Shown here one piece after another: positions 1 to 8,403 of a stretch of DNA of 16,449 nucleotides. The position numbers and the translations under genes were made by a program. The DNA is taken from the NCBI GenBank assembly GCA_036405495.1, contig DASWXL010000029.1, forward strand, positions 1 through 16,449. Reading direction: 5' to 3'. Position 1 is the first letter of the stretch; each line of letters opens with the position of its first letter. Source of the stretch: DASWTL01 sp036405495 (GTDB lineage Bacteria; Bacteroidota; Bacteroidia; Sphingobacteriales; Sphingobacteriaceae). The notes under the pieces were generated by a model. It worked only from the letters and a program-made list of their open reading frames with translations. It did not search any database and was not told the origin of the DNA.

Positions 1-160
1 GCTGCAAGGCCAAAACCTGTTCTTAATTACTAATTATTCATGTATAGATCCTGAAGTAAGTACTAATAAGGCCCGTGATAATGTGCCTTCAAGGGGTATA
101 GATTATACGGCCTACCCAAGTGCGCGGACCTTTACCTTAAGTCTTAATGCGGGATTTTAA
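1..160 (+). CDS. SusC/RagA-type TonB-dependent receptor, C-terminal end only (partial)
   Basis: Reading from base 2, 52 codons run to the TAA at 158-160. They include QNLFLITNY, DPEVS, GIDYTAYPSART and the final LSLNAGF. These are the last beta-strands of SusC/RagA outer-membrane receptors, which end in an aromatic residue recognised by the BAM machinery. In the family the protein is a 22-strand barrel that imports oligosaccharides or peptides with energy from TonB, capped by the SusD lipoprotein. The SusD partner begins 13 bases after this stop, so the two are almost certainly co-transcribed. The plug domain, TonB box and any N-terminal signalling extension lie upstream of the window, so substrate class and regulation cannot be judged here. 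One small oddity is Cys where Gly is usual in the NYSGxDPE stretch. Confidence 0.93.
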   Translation, partial: LQGQNLFLITNYSCIDPEVSTNKARDNVPSRGIDYTAYPSARTFTLSLNAGF

Positions 161-173
161 AAAATACAGACAA

Positions 174-1706
174 ATGAAAAATCTAAATAAAATTATAATA
201 TCATTTGGAGCTCTTATACTACTGAATTCCAGTTGTACGAAGCTGGACGAAGAGCTCTACGGTTCAAGATATGTTGACGACGGCGGTGCAGTATCTGAAG
301 CTGACCTTAACGGAGTTTACACACAGTTGAACGGTTTTTCTGACCAAGCCAATCTGTATGCGTTACTGGAGCATCCAACGGATGAAATGCTTGGACCGAC
401 GCGCGGAACGGACTGGGACGATTTTGGTATCTGGAGAAAGCTTCATCAGCATACCTGGGATCCGACCCATGGTCATGTTTTTGAAGCCTGGAATCAGTTA
501 AACACAGGCGTTTTCAGGGCTACATCGGTGATCGAAAGAACGACTGATAATCAGATCAAAGCTGAGGCGAGCTTCCTGCGAGCGTTTTTTATGTTTTATA
601 TTGTTGACTTGTATGGGCAAGCACCGTTTCGTAATCCGGAAGATTCTCCTGAAACCAACCCCCGGGTAATGAACCGGCAGGAAGCGACAGACTTTATCAT
701 TGAAGACCTTAAGTTTGCCGAAGCAAATCTTACTAATGGAACTCCCGGCCGCGCTACAAAAGAAGCGACGCAGTTTTTACTGGCTAAAGTTTACTTGAAT
801 AAAGCCGTTTATTTTCAGGATCCAGCAACTCCGGCAGGTCCGTTCACTTTTTCGCAGGAAGATATGAACCAGGTGATTACTTATAGTAATGCTGTCATTA
901 ATTCCGGAAAATTCCAGCTGGCAGGCAACTATTACGATAATTTCAAGTGGGATAACACTACGGCTTCGCGTGAATTGATTTTTGTGCGTGAAAACACAGC
1001 AGGGGAATCTCAAAACGCCAATGCAGAGAACCGTACCAGAATGGTTCTTCACTACAATAATACTCCCGACGGCTGGAATGGCTTTACCACATTAGCTGAC
1101 TTCTACAACAGCTATGAGGATGGTGATCAACGGAAGTATTCGGCCATTGACCAGGAAAGCTTTACAGCGCGAACAGGGTTAAATGCAGGATTTTTGGCCG
1201 GACAAGCGTTCGGACCCAATGCCACTCCTTTGAAAGACCGAAGCGGTCAGCCGTTGATATTTACCCCCGATGTTAATATTAACTACGCAACTGAAGCGCA
1301 GGGAATCCGGGCAATTAAGTATCCGCTTAACCCTGGCAATTTTAGTCAGAGCGGAAATGATTATGTTTTTTTCCGATATGCAGATCTGCTCCTGATGAAG
1401 GCGGAGGCTATATTAAGAGGTGGGGTAGATCCGATGGGACAAACACCTTTAAGTATCGTAAACCAGATCCGCACATTGCGTAATGCCTCGCCCGTCACTG
1501 TGGTAGACCTGGAAACGATGCTGGCTGAACGTGGCCGTGAGTTGTACTGGGAGGGCTGGAGAAGAAATGATTTGATCCGATTCGAAAAATTCAATGATCC
1601 CGTTGATCAAAGGCCCACTGAGTCGCCGGCCACCAGGGTTGTATTCCCGATCCCTCAACGGGCAGTAGATACCAATCCTAACTTAACGCAAAACGCAGGT
1701 TACTAG
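174..1706 (+). CDS. RagB/SusD-family outer-membrane lipoprotein, nutrient-uptake partner of the SusC receptor
   Basis: This is a 510-residue protein counted from the ATG at 174. A longer reading from ATG 147 would overlap the receptor and place nine charged or polar residues before the signal peptide, so 174 is preferred. The signal peptide ends LLNSSC, giving a lipidated Cys at residue 21 and an acidic LDEEL stretch soon after. The N-terminal SusD-like region carries AEASFLRAFFMFYIVDLYG, the helical TPR-type core. The C-terminal RagB/SusD region carries FFRYADLLLMKAEA, VNQIRTLRNA, RGRELYWEGWRRNDLIRF and the family ending VFPIPQRAVDTNPNLTQNAGY-like, with NPNL conserved. SusD proteins form a hinged lid over SusC and bind the ligand at the cell surface. 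Length is normal for the family. The sequence does not tell which glycan or peptide is bound. A strong terminator follows the gene. Confidence 0.96.
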   Translation: MKNLNKIIISFGALILLNSSCTKLDEELYGSRYVDDGGAVSEADLNGVYTQLNGFSDQANLYALLEHPTDEMLGPTRGTDWDDFGIWRKLHQHTWDPTHGHVFEAWNQLNTGVFRATSVIERTTDNQIKAEASFLRAFFMFYIVDLYGQAPFRNPEDSPETNPRVMNRQEATDFIIEDLKFAEANLTNGTPGRATKEATQFLLAKVYLNKAVYFQDPATPAGPFTFSQEDMNQVITYSNAVINSGKFQLAGNYYDNFKWDNTTASRELIFVRENTAGESQNANAENRTRMVLHYNNTPDGWNGFTTLADFYNSYEDGDQRKYSAIDQESFTARTGLNAGFLAGQAFGPNATPLKDRSGQPLIFTPDVNINYATEAQGIRAIKYPLNPGNFSQSGNDYVFFRYADLLLMKAEAILRGGVDPMGQTPLSIVNQIRTLRNASPVTVVDLETMLAERGRELYWEGWRRNDLIRFEKFNDPVDQRPTESPATRVVFPIPQRAVDTNPNLTQNAGY

Positions 1707-1725
1707 CTGCTATCGATAACTTTAC

Positions 1726-1757
1726 AGGTGTAGCGGCTAATGCCGCTACACCTTTTT
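1726..1757 (+). terminator. Rho-independent terminator or attenuator after the susD-type gene
   Basis: A perfect 12-bp stem (AGGTGTAGCGGC at 1726-1737 with its complement at 1742-1753) closes a TAAT tetraloop and runs into a T5 tract. It begins 20 bases after the SusD stop and ends 15 bases before the next start codon. It should end most SusCD transcripts. The next gene has almost no room for its own promoter downstream of the hairpin, so read-through, or a promoter inside the SusD gene, must feed it. Confidence 0.88.
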
Positions 1758-1771
1758 CTGTACTGTACTTA

Positions 1772-4700
1772 ATGATGAGAGAAAAATTTGTACTTCTGTT
1801 CGTTACTCTTCTGGTTCTTAGTTCCTGCAGTCAAAAAAAGGATACGCTCTTTACTCTGCTCGATAATGATAATTTAGGTATAGATTTTACTAATCAGCTG
1901 AATGACCAGGACGGGACTAACGTCTTTTCGTTTCGTAATTATTACAACGGGGGCGGTGTTGCCATAGGCGACCTCAATAACGATGGCCTTAATGATATGT
2001 ATTTAACCTCCAACCAGGGAGATAATCAGTTGCTCCTGAATAAAGGTAACTGGAAATTTGAAGATATCGCCGATAAAGCCGGTGTAAAAGGAACGAAGTA
2101 CTGGAGCACAGGCGTTACGCTGGTTGATGTGAATGCCGACGGATGGCTGGATATCTATGTGTGCAACAGTGGTAATGCCAAAGGCGATGAGACAGAGAAC
2201 GAACTGTTCATCAACCAGAAAAACGGAACGTTTAAAGAGGAAGCGAGGAAATACGGGTTGGCAGACCGGGGATTATCAACTCATGCTGTATTTTTTGATT
2301 ATGACCTTGATGGCGATCTGGATTGCTATGTTCTAAACAATTCGTTCAGACCGATCGGAAGCTTCGATTTTACCCGTGATTTGAGGAGCGTTGTTGATGA
2401 GATCGGCGGTGACCGGCTGTATCGAAATGATCGCGGGGTTTATTCCAACGTGACCCTCTCTGCCGGGATATATTCCAGCGATATTGGATTTGGTCTGGGC
2501 GTATCTTCCGCAGATATCAATCTCGACGGCTATCCGGATCTTTACGTTTCCAATGATTTTTTCGAACGCGACTATCTGTACATCAACCAGAAAAACGGAA
2601 CGTTTAAAGAGGAAATCCAATCGCAAACCGGCCATGTGAGCCTGGCCTCCATGGGTTCCGATATAGCCGATATCAACAACGATGGCCGGTATGACATCTT
2701 TACCACGGAAATGCTCCCCGAAAGTGACGAGCGCCTGAAACTCGTTACATCGTTCGAGACCTATGATATCGTTAAGTTAAAGCAAAAAGATGGCTACTAC
2801 AACCAGTACATGCAAAACTGCCTGCAGCTGAATAACGGCAACGGTACTTTCTCTGAGATTGCTTTTTATGCCGGAATTGCGGCCACCGACTGGAGCTGGG
2901 GTGCCCTCGCTTTCGATATGGATAACGATGGCTGGAAAGACATTTTTGTTTCGAACGGCATTTATAAAGACCTTACCAACCAGGATTACATTGAATTTCT
3001 GGCCAGCAAGGAGAACATGCAAAAGATCATGGAAGGCAAAAGTTTTGATTACAAGGAATTTGCTGAAAAGATGCAATCTACTCCCATATCCAACTATGCT
3101 TATTCAAACAATAAGGATCTTACATTTTCTAATAAAGCCAAAGAGTTCGGCCTCGACGAACCATCCTTTAGTAACGGTGCAGCTTATGGTGATCTGGATA
3201 ACGATGGCGATAATGATCTGGTGGTGAACAACGTCAATATGCCTCTGTTTGTGTATCAGAATACTTCCGAAAAACTTGCGAACAACTTCATGCAAATAAA
3301 ACTTCAGGGGGGGGGCGCAAACCGATATGGTGTTGGCACTACAGTTAAAACATTCATTGAAGGCCATGAAATGATTTACTATCATCAGCCGGCCAGAGGG
3401 TTTCAAAGCAGTACCCCACCTAACGTTCTGACAATTGGTCTTGGGAAGAATACACAGGTTGATTCGATGCACATAATCTGGCCGAAAGGAAGGTACCAAT
3501 CCCTCTATAATGTAAAAGCAAACAAGACTTATAGTTATCGTATGGCTGATGCGCAATCGCTGTTCAATTTTGCTTCCGCAGATCACAAGGCGTTCCTGGC
3601 AGAAAATACCGCTCTGCTTTTTGATCGGATCCCTTCCCATCAGGAGAATGATTTTATCGATTTCGACAACGAACGCTTAATGCTGCAGATGCTGTCAACC
3701 GAAAATCCGGCAATTGCCGTAGGCGATGTAAACAACGACGGTTTATCCGATTTTTATTTTGGCAGTTCGAAAGGGTTCAATGCCGCCATTTATGTTCAGC
3801 AATGGGAGGGACGTTTTACCGCCTACAGCCCCGCCGATTTTCAAAAGCAGAATTACCTGGAAACAGCCGGTGCCGTTTTCGGGGATTTCGACAGCGACGG
3901 TGATCAGGATCTGATCATTGCCGTCGGGGGTAACGAGGAAGAAGCCGGAACCAGCATTTATTATCCCCGTTACTTTGAGAATGACGGCACCGGTAACTTT
4001 AAGCGGATCGCTGACAAGTCGCTCCGGGTCCCGGTGAACGCTTCGGTTATTATCAAAGCTGATTATGATAAAGACGGGGATGATGACCTGTTCATCGGCG
4101 GAAGAAGCGTTCCACAGCTGTACGGATGTTCTCCGGCCTCGTATGTCATGCAAAACGATGGAAAGGGGAATTTTAAAGATCTATCGTCATCCGTATTCGG
4201 TAAGAGCAATAAGCTAGGTATGGTTACCGATGCGAAATGGGTCGATCTGGATAACAACGGATTGGATGACCTGGTGATAGCCGGTAACTGGATGGGCATC
4301 ATGATTTTTAAAAATCAGGGCGGGAAGTTCAGGAAGGATCAGCAGCTCGAAAACTACAGAGGATGGTGGAGCAGCCTTGCAGTTGATGACGTTGATGGCA
4401 ACGGGTATCTCGATATCATAGCAGGAAACCTCGGCCTGAATACAAAATTTACCGCTTCAGCAGATAAACCGATGACTATTTACATCAAAGATTTCGATAA
4501 CAACGGAACCAAAGAATGTGTAACGTCGGTTTACCGTGGCAATAATCCATATGTTTTTCATCTCCGGCCTGATCTTGTTGGCCAGCTCCCGTCCTTCAAA
4601 AAGCGGTTTTTGCGTTATCAGGATTACGCCGGGAAGCCGTTCAACGAAATTTTTCCGGATGATATGCTCGCCGGAGCCGAAACGCATCAGATAAATTACC

Positions 4701-5065
4701 TGTCTTCCGCCGTTTTTCTGAACAGCCGTGGCGGACAGCTTTCCGCAAATCCTTTACCCGCCGTTGCTCAGCTCTCCGCCGTAAATTCAATTTTGTGCGA
4801 AGACATTAACCGCGACGGAAAGAAGGAACTAATTCTCGCCGGAAATTTCTACGGCTTTAAACCCGAGGTTGGCCGGTTAGACGGTAGTTACGGTACTGTT
4901 TTTCAATTTGCCAATAACGGGTTCAAATATATTCCGCCGACGGAGAGCGGACTTAAGCTAACCGGACAGGTCCGTTCATCAGCCGTTATCAGCAACCATA
5001 AAGGTGAAAGAGCGCTCCTTTTTGGTCGGAATAATGAAGCGCTTGTTGCATATAAATTAAACTGA
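1772..5065 (+). CDS. Giant FG-GAP/VCBS-repeat lipoprotein with central ASPIC/UnbV domain (CRTAC1-like), copy 1
   Basis: This is a 1097-residue lipoprotein. The signal peptide ends LVLSSC (Cys 19), followed by SQKKD. There are 14 calcium-loop motifs of the DxDxDG kind. Seven lie before the middle, at about residues 66, 117, 175, 247, 300, 381 and 473 (for example GDLNNDG, VDVNADG, FDMDNDG). Seven lie after it, at about 651, 704, 763, 824, 872, 906 and 1010. Between the sets, at about 504-590, is an ASPIC/UnbV domain (NRYGVGTTV, IWPKGRYQSL). Two seven-bladed propellers flanking the domain is the simplest structural reading. FG-GAP propellers bind proteins or glycans, but no catalytic residues are apparent and the true function is unknown. 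Databases often mislabel such proteins as RNA-binding. Position after SusCD suggests a surface ligand-binding role (inference). The gene is followed after 5 bases by a paralogue. It contains a G9 tract and a 34-bp internal repeat. Confidence 0.93.
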   Translation: MMREKFVLLFVTLLVLSSCSQKKDTLFTLLDNDNLGIDFTNQLNDQDGTNVFSFRNYYNGGGVAIGDLNNDGLNDMYLTSNQGDNQLLLNKGNWKFEDIADKAGVKGTKYWSTGVTLVDVNADGWLDIYVCNSGNAKGDETENELFINQKNGTFKEEARKYGLADRGLSTHAVFFDYDLDGDLDCYVLNNSFRPIGSFDFTRDLRSVVDEIGGDRLYRNDRGVYSNVTLSAGIYSSDIGFGLGVSSADINLDGYPDLYVSNDFFERDYLYINQKNGTFKEEIQSQTGHVSLASMGSDIADINNDGRYDIFTTEMLPESDERLKLVTSFETYDIVKLKQKDGYYNQYMQNCLQLNNGNGTFSEIAFYAGIAATDWSWGALAFDMDNDGWKDIFVSNGIYKDLTNQDYIEFLASKENMQKIMEGKSFDYKEFAEKMQSTPISNYAYSNNKDLTFSNKAKEFGLDEPSFSNGAAYGDLDNDGDNDLVVNNVNMPLFVYQNTSEKLANNFMQIKLQGGGANRYGVGTTVKTFIEGHEMIYYHQPARGFQSSTPPNVLTIGLGKNTQVDSMHIIWPKGRYQSLYNVKANKTYSYRMADAQSLFNFASADHKAFLAENTALLFDRIPSHQENDFIDFDNERLMLQMLSTENPAIAVGDVNNDGLSDFYFGSSKGFNAAIYVQQWEGRFTAYSPADFQKQNYLETAGAVFGDFDSDGDQDLIIAVGGNEEEAGTSIYYPRYFENDGTGNFKRIADKSLRVPVNASVIIKADYDKDGDDDLFIGGRSVPQLYGCSPASYVMQNDGKGNFKDLSSSVFGKSNKLGMVTDAKWVDLDNNGLDDLVIAGNWMGIMIFKNQGGKFRKDQQLENYRGWWSSLAVDDVDGNGYLDIIAGNLGLNTKFTASADKPMTIYIKDFDNNGTKECVTSVYRGNNPYVFHLRPDLVGQLPSFKKRFLRYQDYAGKPFNEIFPDDMLAGAETHQINYLSSAVFLNSRGGQLSANPLPAVAQLSAVNSILCEDINRDGKKELILAGNFYGFKPEVGRLDGSYGTVFQFANNGFKYIPPTESGLKLTGQVRSSAVISNHKGERALLFGRNNEALVAYKLN
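2209..2242 (+). repeat. 34-bp exact direct repeat, copy A (inside FG-GAP gene 1)
   Basis: Starting CATCAACCAG and ending AAAGAGGAA, this segment encodes INQKNGTFKEE between two propeller blades. An identical copy lies 372 bases (124 codons) downstream in the same frame. Bases on both sides differ, so the identity is limited to these 34 bases. Confidence 0.95.
2581..2614 (+). repeat. 34-bp exact direct repeat, copy B (inside FG-GAP gene 1)
   Basis: Identical to the copy at 2209-2242 and in the same reading frame. The paralogous gene downstream has a related but non-identical stretch near 5906, encoding YINQQNGTFKEM, so the amino-acid motif is ancestral. The base-level identity within this gene looks like local gene conversion or a recent duplication. 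Confidence 0.95.
3307..3315 (+). repeat. G9 homopolymer tract within the ASPIC/UnbV-coding part of FG-GAP gene 1
   Basis: Nine consecutive G bases encode the end of a Gln codon and Gly-Gly-Gly at about residues 512-515. A gain or loss of one G would shift the frame and remove the second half of the protein. Such tracts are classic sites of slipped-strand length variation, and also of sequencing error. The frame is open as given. Confidence 0.9.
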
Positions 5066-5070
5066 CCGAT

Positions 5071-8000
5071 ATGCAGAAGCCCGTTCTCATAAACCACCAA
5101 TGCAAATCTGCCGCTTGCTTAGCTTTGCTGCTTTTATTCTTTGCCTGCCAGTCTAAAAAAGAAGAAACAGGCATTTTTCAAAAGTTTGATCAAAAGTATA
5201 CAGGTGTGAATTTCGCTAATACTCTCACCGAATCAGATACGCTGAATATTCTCGACTATCTCTACTTCTACAACGGGGCCGGCGTCGCGGCTGCGGATTT
5301 CAACAATGATGGGCTTGAAGACCTGTATTTCGTTTCCAATCAATCCGACAACAAGTTATATCTTAACAAAGGGCATCTGAAATTCGAAGACATCACCCCC
5401 AAAGCCGGTGTCCAGGGTAAAGGAAACTGGAAAACTGGTGTTACTGTAGTTGATATTAACGGTGACGGTTATAAGGATATTTACCTTTCTGTCGTATCCG
5501 GTTACAAGAATTTTAAAGGCAAGAACCAGCTATATATCAATAACGGCGACCTGACCTTCACTGAACAAGCTGAGAAGTGGGGAGTTGATTTCGCCGGTCT
5601 GGCAACTCAGGCGGCTTTTTTTGATTACGATAAAGATGACGATCTCGACCTCTTCATTTTAACTCACTCGGTACACAGTACAGACACTTACGGTGATGCC
5701 CGCCAGCGATACAAATACAGTTATGCTGCAGGCGACCATCTCTTGCGGAATGATGGAAATAAGTTTGTCAATGTAACCGAAGGATCGGCAATTTACGCCT
5801 CTCCTATAGGTTATGGATTGGGTCTTGGAATCGGCGATCTCAATAATGATGGCTGGGACGATATCTATGTCAGCAACGATTTCTTCGAGCAGGATTACTA
5901 CTATATCAATCAGCAGAACGGAACTTTTAAGGAAATGTTGCAGGATGCCTTTGGGCATGTCAGTCTGTTCTCGATGGGCAATGCACTTGCGGATATTAAC
6001 CAGGATGGTAACCTGGACGTACTTACCACCGACATGCTCCCGGAAGATATCAAGGCATTAAAATCCAGTATCAATGATGAGCCGTTGGATATCTATAATA
6101 TGGAGATCAAAAGTGGCTACTACTATCAGTACTCTAAAAATACACTCCAGCTGAACGTGGCAAACGGCCGGAAATTCGTTGACATCGGCCTTTATTCAGG
6201 GATTGCCGCAACAGATTGGACGTGGTCGCCTTTGGTGCAGGATTTTGATATGGATGGCCGAAAAGACATCTTTTTCTCCAATGGTATTAAAAAGCGGCTG
6301 ACGGACCTCGACTACCTGAAGTATCTGGGCGACCCGTATGTGGCAAAAACAGCGAACGACCGCACTTTCGACCACGAAAAGATAAGTCGTATGCCCGATG
6401 GCCGTGTTCACAACTACCTTTACCGCGGTGATAGTTTCCTGCGGTTTACCGATGTCTCCAAAATAAATGATATGGACGACCTTTCTTCCTCCTCGGGTGC
6501 TGTTGCCGTTGATCTGGATAACGATGGCGATCTGGAGATCGTGACGAACAATGTTGACCAGCCGGCTTTTATCTACAAAAACAACACGATCGAAACAGGA
6601 AAGAACGATCCTTCGTTCATCAGTTACGCAGTAAAATATAAACGCGGAAACCCCGATGGAATCGGAACCAAATTTTTCCTGAAAACGCAGAATAGCGTAG
6701 ATCATCAGGAAATACAAACCTCTGCAGCATTCCAAAGTAACCAGTCGCAAAAGCTTTCGTTCACTTTTGAGGCCGGTGATAAGCCTCTCGAGCTTTTGAT
6801 CGTCTGGCCCGATAACTCGCATCAGGTTATTAAAGATTTCAATCTCAACTCGCTACAAAAGATCACGTACGATAAAAGCAAAGTCGCTGTCTCAAAAACC
6901 GTCATCTATAGTTTCCTGCAAGACCGGACGCAGTTTGATATTCAGGCTATCGACGCCACTTTACTTGCGCAACTCAAACCGAATGAAAGTCTTGATTTTA
7001 ACTATTACTCACTGATGCCGCACAGTTATCTGGCCCATACACCTGCCATCGCTGTCGGCGACATAAATAATGACGGTTGGGATGATGTCTACGTCGGCGG
7101 CCTGGCGGGCGAACAAAAATATTTAATGATCGGCCGCACAGACGGCGAGTTTGATAGTGTAGGCGTTCCGGCATTTCAGCAATTTGAAAATCACGCAGAT
7201 ACAGATGCTCAGTTCGGTGATGTTGATGGCGATGGTGACCTTGATCTGCTGGTATTGACCGCCAATCATCCATTCGCGGAGAGAAAAGATTTGCTCCAGC
7301 CGCGACTGTTTATTAATGCCGGGAAGTACCAATTTCAGCAGGTCGTCTTACCTGCCATTACATCTCAAACAAATAAAATTTGTTTTACAGATTTTAATGC
7401 CGACGGCCTCCCCGACATTCTCATAACCGGCACCGTGTCCTTCAGGAATTATACCGATCCTGCCAGGATTTATCTGCTTATTAACAAAGATAACGGCAGG
7501 TTTGAACATGCTTCTCAAAATCTGTTTGCCGATCTTTCAAAGCTCAACCATATCAAGAATGTCACCTGCGCTGACCTTAACAACGATGGGAGGGAAGATC
7601 TTGTGGTAGCCGCCGAATGGCACCCCGTCTCAATATTTCTAAACAACGGCAAGCAATACAAGAAGTGGGGGTCTCAACAATTAGACACTTTACTTGGGTG
7701 GTGGCAAACCGTAACAGTTGCCGATTTTGATAATGATGGTAAGCCAGATCTGCTTGCCGGCAACTGGGGTGAAAACAACAAGTTCAACGTAGCCGGAAGC
7801 CGTCCGCTTTATGCGTTTAACAACGATCTGGATAACGACCTCAGGAACGATCTTATTCTCTCGTACAACTACAAAAGCAAGTACTATCCGTTCCGGCCCA
7901 AAAGCGATCTTGAGCAGGAGCTGCCGTATCTGAAAAAAGAATGGCTCGGCTACTTAAAAATGGCCGACAAAACCACCGAGGAAGTCTTTAAAGACAAACT

Positions 8001-8403
8001 CGAGCACCGATCCCGCCTTACAGCAAACAGCTTTAAGAGTATTCTTGTCAGCGATGTAATGAATGCTGCAAAAGTCACCGAGCTGCCTTATTTAGTACAA
8101 CAGGCACCCCTTCTTTCAGTTGCCCGGTCAAATAACGGGTGGCTTTTCAACGGAAATTTTTCGGGAGTTATTCCTTACGAAGGCAGATACGATGCTGTAG
8201 GGTTGATAAGTCTCCGGTATGATACTTCAAAAGCATCGTTCTCAAAGCCGAAATACTGGATCAATCCCCATTTTAATTTTCAACAAATGGAGTTTATCCG
8301 ACCCATAAAACAAGGGCAGGGCAGCAGTTGGATCGCGCTTACTTATGATGGCAAACTTCTGAAACTCTCCGAAATGGAAGGCGCGCTTTTGGCTAAAAAA
8401 TAG
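5071..8403 (+). CDS. Giant FG-GAP/VCBS-repeat lipoprotein with central ASPIC/UnbV domain (CRTAC1-like), copy 2
   Basis: This 1110-residue tandem paralogue starts 5 bases after the previous stop and is surely co-transcribed with it. The signal peptide ends LLFFAC (Cys 26), followed by QSKKEE, which resembles the Lys-acidic-acidic surface-export signal of Bacteroidota lipoproteins. Calcium-loop motifs lie at about residues 75, 127, 184, 255, 307, 390 and 480, then an ASPIC/UnbV domain at about 520-610, then motifs at 663, 716, 773, 834, 884 and 918. The third (FDYDKDD) lacks the usual Gly, and the sixth of the second set (NDLDNDL) is degenerate. The expected last blade aligns by its GNFSG ending with copy 1 but has no calcium loop. 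Both copies share a GWW...D...AGN.G.N.KF blade and a later LP..KK..L.Y module. The start ATG 5071 has a short polar leader before the hydrophobic stretch. Function is unknown; surface ligand binding is inferred. Confidence 0.93.
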   Translation: MQKPVLINHQCKSAACLALLLLFFACQSKKEETGIFQKFDQKYTGVNFANTLTESDTLNILDYLYFYNGAGVAAADFNNDGLEDLYFVSNQSDNKLYLNKGHLKFEDITPKAGVQGKGNWKTGVTVVDINGDGYKDIYLSVVSGYKNFKGKNQLYINNGDLTFTEQAEKWGVDFAGLATQAAFFDYDKDDDLDLFILTHSVHSTDTYGDARQRYKYSYAAGDHLLRNDGNKFVNVTEGSAIYASPIGYGLGLGIGDLNNDGWDDIYVSNDFFEQDYYYINQQNGTFKEMLQDAFGHVSLFSMGNALADINQDGNLDVLTTDMLPEDIKALKSSINDEPLDIYNMEIKSGYYYQYSKNTLQLNVANGRKFVDIGLYSGIAATDWTWSPLVQDFDMDGRKDIFFSNGIKKRLTDLDYLKYLGDPYVAKTANDRTFDHEKISRMPDGRVHNYLYRGDSFLRFTDVSKINDMDDLSSSSGAVAVDLDNDGDLEIVTNNVDQPAFIYKNNTIETGKNDPSFISYAVKYKRGNPDGIGTKFFLKTQNSVDHQEIQTSAAFQSNQSQKLSFTFEAGDKPLELLIVWPDNSHQVIKDFNLNSLQKITYDKSKVAVSKTVIYSFLQDRTQFDIQAIDATLLAQLKPNESLDFNYYSLMPHSYLAHTPAIAVGDINNDGWDDVYVGGLAGEQKYLMIGRTDGEFDSVGVPAFQQFENHADTDAQFGDVDGDGDLDLLVLTANHPFAERKDLLQPRLFINAGKYQFQQVVLPAITSQTNKICFTDFNADGLPDILITGTVSFRNYTDPARIYLLINKDNGRFEHASQNLFADLSKLNHIKNVTCADLNNDGREDLVVAAEWHPVSIFLNNGKQYKKWGSQQLDTLLGWWQTVTVADFDNDGKPDLLAGNWGENNKFNVAGSRPLYAFNNDLDNDLRNDLILSYNYKSKYYPFRPKSDLEQELPYLKKEWLGYLKMADKTTEEVFKDKLEHRSRLTANSFKSILVSDVMNAAKVTELPYLVQQAPLLSVARSNNGWLFNGNFSGVIPYEGRYDAVGLISLRYDTSKASFSKPKYWINPHFNFQQMEFIRPIKQGQGSSWIALTYDGKLLKLSEMEGALLAKK

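Noticed and set aside
147..173. Upstream ATG at 147 as the start of the SusD-type protein
   Set aside because: It overlaps the receptor coding end and adds a charged stretch ahead of a normal lipoprotein signal; ATG 174 gives a standard signal peptide.
3104..3640. Minus-strand open frame of 178 codons
   Set aside because: It lies wholly inside FG-GAP gene 1, has no recognisable domain or export signal, and mirrors the repetitive calcium-loop codons of the real gene.
6196..6822. Minus-strand open frame of 208 codons
   Set aside because: It is wholly inside FG-GAP gene 2; its Ile/Val-rich text is the reverse reading of Asp/Asn-rich loops, and no family is recognisable.
1772..8403. RNA-binding function for the FG-GAP/ASPIC proteins
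   Set aside because: This is a common database label, but both proteins are lipoproteins outside the cytoplasm and show no RNA-binding motif.
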